NCBI RefSeq assembly: GCF_900110575.1
Contig: NZ_FOEF01000005.1
Span: 1-64,000, forward strand
Length of the DNA: 64,000 nt
Direction of reading: 5' to 3'
From: Amycolatopsis saalfeldensis
GTDB lineage: Bacteria; Actinomycetota; Actinomycetes; Mycobacteriales; Pseudonocardiaceae
This document shows, piece after piece, positions 56,668-64,000 of the stretch. The notes under the pieces were generated by a model that saw nothing but the letters and a program-made list of their open reading frames with translations, was not told where the DNA came from and did no database searches. How positions within the stretch are numbered: the stretch's first letter is position 1; every line of letters begins with the position of its first letter. The position numbers were made by a program, and so were the translations under genes.

Positions 56668-57768
56668 TCAGCCGCCGAACCAGGGCTCCTCGACCGTGCG
56701 CGGCGGCGCCGAAGTACGGCCGATCCGCAGCTCGGTGGGCAGGGTGATCACCTTCGGGCCGACCCGCTCGGCCGAGCCGAGCAGCAGCCGTCCGGCCACC
56801 TTGCCCTTCTCCAGCACCGGCTGGTGGACGGTGGTGAGGCCGGAGCGCTCGGCCTCGGAGATGCCGTCGAAGCCGGTGACGGTGAGGTCCAGCGGCACGC
56901 GCAGGCCGCGTCGCTCGGCCTCGGCCAGCGCGCCGAGCGCGAGGATGTCGGAGGTGCAGATCAGGGCCGTGACCTGCGGGTACGCGTCGAGCAGCTGGCG
57001 GGCGCCGGACGCGCCGTCGTCCACCGTGTGGTCGAAGCGCTCGACCACCGGCACGCTCGCCCAGTCGACCCCGGCCTCGGAGAACTCCGCGGCCAGCGCC
57101 TCCAGCCGGGTGCGCTGCACGTGGAAGTGGGCGCTGCTCTGGCGCTGCGGGTTGACGAAGTCGTCGTTGCGCTCGCGGCCGAGGCGCATGCAGAGGACCC
57201 CGACCTGGCGGTGGCCGAGTGAGACGAGGTGCGAGGCGAGCTTGGTGACGGCGGCGGCGTCGTCCGGGCCGACGCGGTCCACACCCTCGACGCGGGGCTG
57301 GTCGATGATCACCGTGGGCACGGGCCGCTCCAGCACCGCGGCCAGATGCGGGTCGTCGTCCGGCACGGAGTAAACGACAAAACCGTCGACCCCGGCGCGG
57401 TGCACGGCCGCGACGTCCTCGCGGCCGGGGCTCGCCGGCACCAGGTGCAGGCCGACCCCGGCGTCCTCGCAGGCGAGGGCGAGGCCTTCCAGCACGCCGA
57501 CGGCGGCCGGGTCGCGGAACGCGTAGGAGAGGTTCTCGGTCAGCAGCAGCCCGACGGCGCCCGCTTTGCGCGTGCGCAGCGATCGGGCCACCGGGTCGGG
57601 ACCGGGATAACCGAGCCGTCGCGCGGTCTCGAGGACCCGGCGGCGTAGTTCCGGGGACAGCTGGTCCGGCCGGTTGTAAGCATTGGAAACGGTGGTCCTG
57701 GACACCCCGAGTTCCGCCGCGAGCGACGCCAGTGTCGCCTGCCTCCGGGTGCGAATAGGACGTCCCAT
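56668..57768 (-). CDS. LacI-family transcriptional regulator
   Basis: The 366-residue repressor has the LacI helix-turn-helix TLASLAAELGVSRTTVSNAYNRP (about residues 12-34) and a periplasmic-binding-like core, with FVVYSVPDDDPHL and ICTSDILALGALAEAE as typical effector-domain blocks. It is divergent from the zinc-uptake operon; LacI proteins usually control carbon uptake, so the link is unproved. The start is uncertain (ATG at 57768, no clear ribosome site). Confidence 0.8.
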   Translation of the reverse strand: MGRPIRTRRQATLASLAAELGVSRTTVSNAYNRPDQLSPELRRRVLETARRLGYPGPDPVARSLRTRKAGAVGLLLTENLSYAFRDPAAVGVLEGLALACEDAGVGLHLVPASPGREDVAAVHRAGVDGFVVYSVPDDDPHLAAVLERPVPTVIIDQPRVEGVDRVGPDDAAAVTKLASHLVSLGHRQVGVLCMRLGRERNDDFVNPQRQSSAHFHVQRTRLEALAAEFSEAGVDWASVPVVERFDHTVDDGASGARQLLDAYPQVTALICTSDILALGALAEAERRGLRVPLDLTVTGFDGISEAERSGLTTVHQPVLEKGKVAGRLLLGSAERVGPKVITLPTELRIGRTSAPPRTVEEPWFGG

Positions 57769-57903
57769 CAGCAAACCGTAACGGTTCAGATCGTTTTCCA
57801 GAAGCGACACCCCTGTGGTGAGGGTCTCGATCCGCACAGTGACGAGACCGGGCTCCGGCACCCGGTCGAGCAGCGTTGTCATCCGGATGGGGTAAAGTGA
57901 ATC

Positions 57904-57918
57904 TGACAACGGTTTCCA
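57904..57918 (+). promoter_or_regulatory. Candidate Zur (or LacI-type) operator before znuA
   Basis: TGACAACGGTTTCCA is an imperfect dyad around a central base and agrees with 11 of 15 positions of the TGAAAATGATTTTCA Zur box by hand alignment. It lies 35 bases before the znuA ATG. LacI operators share the AAC/GTT core, so the adjacent LacI protein is a second candidate. Confidence 0.5.
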
Positions 57919-57952
57919 TTAGCTGTTCGGCCCCGACCCAGGAGAGTTCTCG

Positions 57953-58873
57953 ATGAGTTCCCGCCGCACCAGGAGCGTGCTCGCCGCCGCTTCGGCTCTG
58001 ACCGTGTTCGCGCTCGGCGCGTGCTCCAGCACCGGCACTTCGGACGGCTCGGGCTCCGGGTCCGGTTCGGGCTCGGGCGACCAGATCAAGGCCGTCGCCG
58101 CCACCGACGTGTGGGGCAGCGTGGTTTCGGCCGTCGGGGGCGACAAGGTGCAGGTCAAATCGATCATCCACGATCCGTCGGCCGACCCGCACTCGTACGA
58201 GTCGACGGCGGACGACGCGCTCGCCGCGCAGACCGCCCAGCTCACGCTCGCCAACGGCGGCGGCTACGACGACTTCTTCGGCAAGCTGACCGCGCAGGCG
58301 AGCGGCGCCAAGAAGCTCGTCGCCTACGACATCGCCGCGACCGGCGACGAGAACGAGCACATCTGGTACGACCTGCCCGGCGTCGAGAAGGTGGCCGACC
58401 AGGTCGCGAACGCCCTCGGCGAGATCCAGCCCGCGTCGAAGCAGCTGTTCCAGGACAACGCCAAGGCGTTCAACGGCCAGGTCGAGGGCCTGCTGAAGAA
58501 GGCCGTCGACCTGGGCGCGGCGCACCCGGGCACGAAGGTCGTGGTCACCGAGCCGGTGGCGCACTACCTGCTGGAGAGCGCCAAGATCACCGACTCGACG
58601 CCGAAGGCCTTCTCGGACGCGGTGGAGAACGACACCGACGTGCCCGCCGCCGCCGTCAGCCAGTTCACCCAGCTGATCAAGGGCAAGCAGGTGAAGGCGC
58701 TGGTCAACAACGTCCAGACGGTCACCCCGCTGACCCAGCAGGTCGTCGGCGAGGCGAAGTCCTCCGGGGTCGCCGTGGTCGATGTGGCCGAGACGCTGCC
58801 GGCGAGTGTCACGGGCTACATTGACTGGATGACCAAGGAAGTGGACTCGCTGTCCGGGGCGCTGAACAGCTGA
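57953..58873 (+). CDS. znuA: Zinc (or manganese) ABC transporter substrate-binding lipoprotein
   Basis: The 306-residue lipoprotein has a lipobox VFALGACS, then a Gly/Ser linker and a cluster A-I binding domain. Metal-ligand His are visible in ADPHSYES, NEHIWYDLPG and EPVAHYLLES. It lacks the His-rich loop of some ZnuA proteins. It delivers the metal to the permease encoded downstream. ATG at 57953 with GGAGAG upstream; TGA overlaps the znuC ATG. Zinc is more likely than manganese from the upstream operator, but not certain. Confidence 0.85.
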   Translation: MSSRRTRSVLAAASALTVFALGACSSTGTSDGSGSGSGSGSGDQIKAVAATDVWGSVVSAVGGDKVQVKSIIHDPSADPHSYESTADDALAAQTAQLTLANGGGYDDFFGKLTAQASGAKKLVAYDIAATGDENEHIWYDLPGVEKVADQVANALGEIQPASKQLFQDNAKAFNGQVEGLLKKAVDLGAAHPGTKVVVTEPVAHYLLESAKITDSTPKAFSDAVENDTDVPAAAVSQFTQLIKGKQVKALVNNVQTVTPLTQQVVGEAKSSGVAVVDVAETLPASVTGYIDWMTKEVDSLSGALNS

Positions 58874-59709
58874 TGTCCGCCGCGCTTTCGCCGGTCCGCC
58901 CCGCGGTCCGCGTCCGCGGGGCCGGGCTGGCGTTCGGCCGCCGCACCCTGTGGTCCGGCCTGGACCTCGACGTCGAGCCGGGCGAGTTCCTGGCCATCCT
59001 CGGGCCCAACGGCTCCGGCAAGAGCAGCCTGCTGAAGGCGTTGCTCGGCATGCAGGGGCTCTCGTCGGGCAGCGTCGAGATCGCCGGCGGCCGCCCGGGC
59101 GGCGCCAACCGCAAGGTCGGCTACATCCCGCAGCAGCGCGCGATCGACGACGCGCTGACGCTGCGTGGAGTCGACCTCGTCGGTCTCGGCCTCGACGGGC
59201 ACCGCTGGGGACCGGGTTTGTTCGGTCACGGGGCCAGGCGGCGCCGGGTCGCCGAAGCGATCGAGGCCGTCGGCGCCACGGCGTACGCGAGGCAGCCCGT
59301 CGGCCGGCTTTCCGGCGGCGAGCAGCAACGGCTTCGGGTGGCGCAGGCGCTGGTCGGCGACCCGTCCGTGCTGCTGTGCGACGAGCCGTTGCTCTCGCTC
59401 GACCTGGCGCACCAGCGCGCGGTGAGCGAGCTGATCGACCGCCGTCGCCGTGAAGCGGACACCGCCGTGTTGTTCGTGACGCACGAGATCAACCCGGTGC
59501 TGTCGTTCGTCGACCGCGTGCTCTACCTGGTGAACGGGCAGTTCCGCATCGGCAAGCCCGACGAGGTGATGAACACCGAGGCGCTGTCCGAGCTGTACGG
59601 GACGCGGATCGAGGTGCTGCGCGTCGGCGGGCAGATCCACATCGCCGGTGCGCAGAGCGCGTTGTGCGAGGAAGAACCGCACCACCACGAACAGGAAGTT
59701 GCAGGCTGA
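58873..59709 (+). CDS. znuC: Metal ABC transporter ATPase
   Basis: The 278-residue ATPase has Walker A GPNGSGKSS, signature LSGGEQQRLRVA and Walker B VLLCDEPLLSLD; the switch His is in FVTHEINPV. The C-terminal tail is acidic and His-rich (CEEEPHHHEQE) and could sense or bind the metal (inference). ATG overlaps the znuA stop; znuB follows. Confidence 0.9.
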   Translation: MSAALSPVRPAVRVRGAGLAFGRRTLWSGLDLDVEPGEFLAILGPNGSGKSSLLKALLGMQGLSSGSVEIAGGRPGGANRKVGYIPQQRAIDDALTLRGVDLVGLGLDGHRWGPGLFGHGARRRRVAEAIEAVGATAYARQPVGRLSGGEQQRLRVAQALVGDPSVLLCDEPLLSLDLAHQRAVSELIDRRRREADTAVLFVTHEINPVLSFVDRVLYLVNGQFRIGKPDEVMNTEALSELYGTRIEVLRVGGQIHIAGAQSALCEEEPHHHEQEVAG

Positions 59710-59712
59710 GTT

Positions 59713-60606
59713 GTGGACGGCATGTTCGACTTCGCCAAGACCTGGCAGCTGATCACCGCACTGCCCAGCGTGCAGACCGCGCTCATCGCGGCCGCCGTGC
59801 TCGGCCTGGTCGCGGGGATCCTCGGCCCGCTGATCGTGATGCGCCGGATGTCCTTCGCCGTGCACGGCACTTCGGAGCTGGCGTTCACCGGCGCGGCGGG
59901 CGCCCTGCTGATCGGCGTCGGCGTGGAGTACGGCGCGCTGGCCGGCGCCGTGGCCGCGGCCCTGCTGCTCGGCATCCTCGGCACCCGTGACGCCGACCGC
60001 GACTCCGTGATCGGCGTGATCCTGTCCTTCGGCCTCGGCATGGGCGTGCTGCTGCTGTCGTTCTACAAAGGACGGTCGGCCAACAAGTTCGGCATCCTGA
60101 CCGGCCAGATCATCACCGTGGACAGCACGAACCTCACCGCGCTGGTCATCTCGGCGGCGGCCGTGCTGCTGGTGCTCGCGTGCGTCTACCGGCCGCTGCT
60201 GTTCGCGAGTGTGGACCGCAACGTCGCCGTCGCGCGCGGCGTGCCGGTGAAGACGTTGACGGTGGTGTTCGCCCTGCTCGTGGGGGTTTCGACCGCGCTG
60301 AGCGTGCAGATCGTCGGCTCGCTGCTGGTGGTCGCCCTGATGGTGACCCCGGCCGCGGCCGCCGCCCGCGTCACGGCCAGCCCCCTGCGCGCCACGGTGC
60401 TGTCCGTCGTCTTCGCGGAAGTCGCCGCACTGGGCGGGATCATCCTTTCGCTGGCCCCCGGCAAGCCGGTGAGCGCCTTCGTCACGGCGATCTCGTTCCT
60501 GATCTACCTGGTCTGCCGCGTGATCGCCTGGGCCCGCGACCGCCGCACCGGCGTCCGCTCCAGCCCGGCCGACACCGTCGAAACGGCGCCGGTGCCGGTC
60601 GGCTGA
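59713..60606 (+). CDS. znuB: Metal ABC transporter permease
   Basis: The 297-residue ABC-3 family membrane protein has about eight helices. Family blocks are GPLIVMRRMSFAVHGTSELAF, TGQIITV and VQIVGSLLVVALMVTPAAAA. Together with ZnuA and ZnuC it imports zinc. GTG at 59713 is three bases after the znuC stop; ATG at 59722 is an alternative. It ends ten bases before the convergent gene. Confidence 0.9.
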   Translation: MDGMFDFAKTWQLITALPSVQTALIAAAVLGLVAGILGPLIVMRRMSFAVHGTSELAFTGAAGALLIGVGVEYGALAGAVAAALLLGILGTRDADRDSVIGVILSFGLGMGVLLLSFYKGRSANKFGILTGQIITVDSTNLTALVISAAAVLLVLACVYRPLLFASVDRNVAVARGVPVKTLTVVFALLVGVSTALSVQIVGSLLVVALMVTPAAAAARVTASPLRATVLSVVFAEVAALGGIILSLAPGKPVSAFVTAISFLIYLVCRVIAWARDRRTGVRSSPADTVETAPVPVG

Positions 60607-60616
60607 GTGGAGCCGG

Positions 60617-61006
60617 TCAGTACCCCTGCACCCACGCGGTGCAGACGACTTCCTGGTTGTACGTGATGGGGTTCTGGAACCACGCGCAGGCGCGGTAGCG
60701 CAGCCCGCCCTGCCTGGGCGTGAACTGGGTGTAGCCCTGCCCGACGGCGAGGTGGTTGGCCTGGTTGCTGTCGATCCACACGTCCTGCGGGGAGCTCTTG
60801 GCCGCCTTGACGATCCCGGCCGGGTAGGCGGTGACGCTGACGAACCCGCCGTTGGCGTCGGTTCGGCAGTTCCGGTAGTCGCCGTGGTCGATGCAGCCCT
60901 GCAGGGCCGAGGCGGCCGGCGCGGTGAGGGCGGCTCCGCCGAGGAAGGCACCGGCGATGACCAGCGTGGACGCGATGATGTTCGGCTTCTTCATGAAAAC
61001 GATCAT
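60617..61006 (-). CDS. Small secreted Cys-containing protein, unknown
   Basis: The 129-residue product has a Sec signal peptide (MKKPNIIASTLVIAGAFLGG...PAASA) and an 85-90 residue mature part with four Cys (GCIDHG, RNCRTD, RACAWF, VVCTAW), enough for two disulfides. No family is recognised. The start is ATG at 61006 or, better for the signal peptide, 60994. Extracellular function unknown. Confidence 0.7.
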   Translation of the reverse strand: MIVFMKKPNIIASTLVIAGAFLGGAALTAPAASALQGCIDHGDYRNCRTDANGGFVSVTAYPAGIVKAAKSSPQDVWIDSNQANHLAVGQGYTQFTPRQGGLRYRACAWFQNPITYNQEVVCTAWVQGY

Positions 61007-61054
61007 GACATCCCGATGATCTTCGCGTAGGCGTTTTACCCGGATTGGGTGCCC

Positions 61055-62380
61055 TCAGCGCACGGGATGCGCGGCCAGCGCCGTCTTGACCGCCGAGATG
61101 AACCCGTCGTCGGTGAACGGGACCAGCCCGCCCGCGACGTTGCGCTCCACCGCCTCCAGCACGACCACCTGCGAGTTCACGAACTGGTCCACCGCACCGG
61201 CCTGGGTGGTCTTGTCGGTGGAGTAGGCGAGGTAGGTCAGGTTCGTGAACGCCGCGTCGAGGTACCGCGAGGACGCCAGGCTGAACGAGTCGCCGTAGAC
61301 CAGCGTCGGCTTGTTCACGGTGCCGTCGAGCGGGCCGGACTTGCGCTGCACCGGCTGGTCGATGCTGCCGATGAACCCCGTCGCGCGATCGTTGACGCCG
61401 TCCGGGAGCAGGCTGTACTGCGTGTTCGTCTTCACGCCCGACTTGCCGAGCAGCAGCGGCAGATCGGCGACGGCGTCGTACTGGCCGTCCGGGGCGGACA
61501 TCCACGAACTCGTGCTGCCGGGCTGCACGGCCTCCGCCAGCGCCCGGGTCAGGACGAGACCGCCCTCGTCACGCCAGTGCGTGTCGTTCGGCGCGTAGAT
61601 CGGGTGGCCGACGTGTGCCGCGGACGCCGCCAGCGCCGGGCGCAGGTCCAGCGAGCGGCCGACGGTGGTCATCTTGTACCAGTCGTTCGGCGCCGCGGCC
61701 TGCGAGCACTCCTTGCCCGGGTAACTGCCGGGCAGGAACTGCGGCACCATCGTCGACTTGTCCGGCGTCACCGCGAAGACGAACTTCCGCCCCGACGCCT
61801 CCACCGCGTCCCGCAGCTCGTTGACCTTCTTCAGCGTGGTGTCGATGTCCTGCGTCGGCGTGCACTTGGCCTCGGCGTCGTAGCCGTAGTACAGCCAGCC
61901 GTCCAGGCCCTGCACCACCTTGCGGTAGCCGGCCTGGTTGCTGCCGGGCACGCTCGGCGCCGTCGGGCCCGTGTTCGGCGCGCCGGGCTGCTGCAGCGGC
62001 GGCGCGGGGATCGGGCCCGCGTTGGCGGCCGGGCCCTGGTCGAGCGGCGCGTCCTCGCCGAAGAGCGAGCGGCTGATCCCGTCGGCGGCCGCGATCGCGC
62101 CCGCCCGGAACGACAGCTGGTCGGTGGCCCAGGTCGGCAGGTCGGTGAAGAAGTTGAACCCGCCGGCCAGGCTCGGGAAGCTCGCGAGCTTGTGGTTTTC
62201 GATCTCGCCGGGCCGCACTCCGAACACCCACAGCAGCGTCGGCGTGGTGAAGAACAACAGCGCCGCGACCAGCGCCGTCATCTGCCGCTTGCCGTGCCGC
62301 GGCCGGTGGAGCGCGTGCTCGCGAGGCAGGTAGGCCTCGTGGACGGCGGGCAGCTGTTGCTGGTGGTGTTCGGGCGGCAC
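61055..62380 (-). CDS. AlgX/AlgJ-like SGNH-type acyltransferase-related protein
   Basis: The 441-residue protein has one N-terminal membrane helix (about 38-58) and an exported domain. That domain carries the DHHW-like signature YAPNDTHWRDEGG and VYGDSFS, matching the AlgX/AlgJ SGNH fold that O-acetylates polysaccharides. A Pro-rich linker (about 125-165: PAPPLQQPGAPNTGPTAPS) lies before the catalytic part. Such proteins work with an MBOAT membrane partner, which is not in the window. GTG at 62380. The upstream frame is open by chance. Confidence 0.78.
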   Translation of the reverse strand: MPPEHHQQQLPAVHEAYLPREHALHRPRHGKRQMTALVAALLFFTTPTLLWVFGVRPGEIENHKLASFPSLAGGFNFFTDLPTWATDQLSFRAGAIAAADGISRSLFGEDAPLDQGPAANAGPIPAPPLQQPGAPNTGPTAPSVPGSNQAGYRKVVQGLDGWLYYGYDAEAKCTPTQDIDTTLKKVNELRDAVEASGRKFVFAVTPDKSTMVPQFLPGSYPGKECSQAAAPNDWYKMTTVGRSLDLRPALAASAAHVGHPIYAPNDTHWRDEGGLVLTRALAEAVQPGSTSSWMSAPDGQYDAVADLPLLLGKSGVKTNTQYSLLPDGVNDRATGFIGSIDQPVQRKSGPLDGTVNKPTLVYGDSFSLASSRYLDAAFTNLTYLAYSTDKTTQAGAVDQFVNSQVVVLEAVERNVAGGLVPFTDDGFISAVKTALAAHPVR

Positions 62381-62430
62381 GCGTTCACGGTAGCCACTCG
62401 GGGTGAACCGGGTGTGGGCAACCGCCGAAC

Positions 62431-63654
62431 TCAGCCGAGCATGAGCAGGACCTGCAGCTCGCCGACCAGGAAGCCGATCACCCCGCCGACGGCGATCAGC
62501 TTCCACTCGTCCTGCCGGAACGCCGGGCGCAGCAGCCCCTCGAACTCCAGCGGGGTCAGCGCGAGCATCCGCTGTTCCACCATCTTCGCGACGTCCATCG
62601 CCTCGGTCAGGTAGCCCTCGGCGTAACGCGCGGTCTGCGGCAGATCGGTCAACGCCCGCGTCGCCGCCGCGTGTTTCATCTCCTGCAGCCGCCGCCCGCC
62701 GACGGCCAGCGCGAGCATCGGCTTGGCGACGCTGGCCTGCTCGTCCACGGCGTGCCCGACGGTCCGCTCGACCATCGCCACCAGCCGGTCGGACTTCGGG
62801 CCGCGCAGCAGCGCGTCGAGCAGGTTCGGCACGGTGAGCACCTCGTTGGCGATCAGCTCGCCGTACTGCCGGGCGACCTCGGCGCGCCGGCGCTGGAACT
62901 TGCCCTGCAGGATCACCCGGCCCACGCGCACCGGCTCCCGCGGCACGAAGATCAGCTTGATCGCCAGCCAGTCGGTGAACAGGCCGATGCAACCGCCGAA
63001 GATCGGCAGCACCAGGGGCTGGCGGGTGAGCGCCCAGACGATGGCCTGGACCAGTCCGAGCCCGAAGCCGAAGAAGATCCCGGCCCGCGCGATGAACGTC
63101 ATCTCCGGCCGCGAGGTCTCGCGGATCAGCCGGACCAGCAGGGCCTTGTCGCGGGTCAGCCGCTCGACGGTCATGTGCCGGACGTCGAGGACCTCGTCCA
63201 GGTTGTCGCGCACCTCGTCGAGGAACTCCTGCACCAGCCGCGGCGCCGACGCCTGCACCTGCTTGATCAGCATCTCCTGCGCCAGCGTCGGCAGCACCTC
63301 CCACAACCGGGGGTGGTGCTCCTCCAGCACGTCGCGCGCGATGCCGTCGACGGCGCGCAGCAGGGGCTGTTCGAGCTCGCGGGTGATGATGACCGGGTCG
63401 ATCTTGCCGAACACCTCGTTGATGTCCAGCAGGTTCGCGGTGAGCAGCTCGGTGGCGACCGCCGCCATCCGACCGCCGTGCTTGGGGACCACGCCCTGCC
63501 AGCCCAGCAACGGCTTGATCCCGACGAACTCCAGCGGGCGGAACATCATCTCGATCGCGACGCGCTTGGTGACGTAACCGATCAGCGCGGCGATGAACGG
63601 CATCGTGGCGTACACCGGCCAGTGCCGCGCGAGGTCGTCCAGGACCGCGTCCAC
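62431..63654 (-). CDS. DUF445 membrane protein
   Basis: The 407-residue protein has an N-terminal membrane segment (about 16-36), two central ones (about 190-235) and a C-terminal one (about 385-405), typical of DUF445. Long amphipathic helices lie between. Function unknown; the family may shape or organise the membrane. GTG at 63654 follows GGAGGAGG. A partial second copy lies directly upstream on the same strand. Confidence 0.8.
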   Translation of the reverse strand: MDAVLDDLARHWPVYATMPFIAALIGYVTKRVAIEMMFRPLEFVGIKPLLGWQGVVPKHGGRMAAVATELLTANLLDINEVFGKIDPVIITRELEQPLLRAVDGIARDVLEEHHPRLWEVLPTLAQEMLIKQVQASAPRLVQEFLDEVRDNLDEVLDVRHMTVERLTRDKALLVRLIRETSRPEMTFIARAGIFFGFGLGLVQAIVWALTRQPLVLPIFGGCIGLFTDWLAIKLIFVPREPVRVGRVILQGKFQRRRAEVARQYGELIANEVLTVPNLLDALLRGPKSDRLVAMVERTVGHAVDEQASVAKPMLALAVGGRRLQEMKHAAATRALTDLPQTARYAEGYLTEAMDVAKMVEQRMLALTPLEFEGLLRPAFRQDEWKLIAVGGVIGFLVGELQVLLMLG

Positions 63655-63705
63655 CCGGCCTCCTCCCCGCATTCGCCGGACGAACCGTATCGCACGGAGG
63701 CGGGT

Positions 63706-64000
63706 TCAGTGCAGCAGCAGCAACGCCTGCAGCTCGCCGACCAGGCCGCCGATCACCGCGCCGACGGCGATCAGCTTCCACTCGTCCTGCCGGAACGCCG
63801 GCCGTAACAGCTGCTCGAATTGCAGCGCGTTCAGCCGGCGCATCCGGTCGACGATCGTGTTGCGCACGTCGAGCGCGTTGATCGCGTAGTGCTCGGCGTG
63901 CCGGATGGTCTCGGGAACGCGTTCGGCCGCTTTCCCGGCGGCGGCCTGTTTCATTTCCTGGAATCGTTTCGTGCCGACGGCAATCGCGACGAACGGCTTC
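63706..64000 (-). CDS. DUF445 membrane protein, second copy (partial, runs off the right edge)
   Basis: The C-terminal 97 residues match the end of the neighbouring DUF445 gene almost block for block (FEQLLRPAFRQDEWKLIAVGAVIG, compared with FEGLLRPAFRQDEWKLIAVGGVIG). The reading frame continues upstream to the window edge (KPFVAIAVGTKRFQEMK). The two genes arose by tandem duplication. Confidence 0.8.
   Translation of the reverse strand, partial: KPFVAIAVGTKRFQEMKQAAAGKAAERVPETIRHAEHYAINALDVRNTIVDRMRRLNALQFEQLLRPAFRQDEWKLIAVGAVIGGLVGELQALLLLH

Overview
The window is high-GC DNA with the codon and start-site habits of an actinomycete: many GTG starts, GTGA stop/start overlaps and few gaps. Gene content and order point to a member of the Pseudonocardiaceae, most likely Amycolatopsis or a close relative (inference from the sequence alone). 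The left two thirds follow the order of a block known from Mycobacterium tuberculosis: ppa, dacB, zinc metallopeptidase, tilS, hpt, type VII secretion accessory genes, ftsH, folE-folP-folB-folK, two membrane-associated conserved genes, Rossmann-type protein, panC-panD-coaX, lysS, lsr2, clpC, and then mhuD, mutY and a carbonic anhydrase further right.

Layout. 0-8 kb: the edge of an IS3-type element that has cut off the end of a tandem secreted protease, a lipoprotein, a Gre-factor protein, a TetR regulator, a gamma-carbonic-anhydrase-like protein, glyA behind a recognisable ZTP riboswitch, a 14-helix drug exporter behind an array of inverted repeats, and ppa. 8-15 kb: a giant DacB-type peptidase with a 740-residue disordered cytoplasmic tail, a gene-free stretch of degenerate repeats, a zinc metallopeptidase, tilS and hpt. 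15-19 kb: a four-gene type VII secretion (ESX) substrate/chaperone island. 19-34 kb: ftsH, the folate operon, DUF3180 and coiled-coil membrane proteins, PrsW, pantothenate/CoA genes, a guanidine-III riboswitch with its Gdx exporter, a methyltransferase, lysS and lsr2. 34-41 kb: an iron-box-controlled FhuF-like reductase, clpC, a membrane-anchored Hsp70-like protein and pcp.

41-56 kb is more accessory: two paralogous secreted M1 aminopeptidases, an AfsR/SARP-type regulator, a DrrAB-type exporter, an endonuclease/phosphatase-fold protein, an acetyltransferase, a sirtuin-like gene overlapping a heme-degrading MhuD orthologue, an AAA ATPase, a hydrolase, a Tat-exported amidase, mutY and a beta-carbonic anhydrase. 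56-64 kb: a LacI regulator divergent from a zinc-uptake operon (znuA-znuC-znuB) with a Zur- or LacI-like operator between them, a small secreted protein, an AlgX-like protein and two DUF445 genes in tandem, the second running off the window.

Functional themes are nucleotide, one-carbon and folate metabolism (glyA, hpt, tilS, fol genes), coenzyme A supply, envelope proteolysis and secretion (FtsH, PrsW, DacB, ESX accessory genes, amidase), protein quality control (ClpC, Hsp70-like) and metal handling (FhuF-like, MhuD, ZnuABC). I saw no tRNA, rRNA, CRISPR array, prophage or complete biosynthetic gene cluster.
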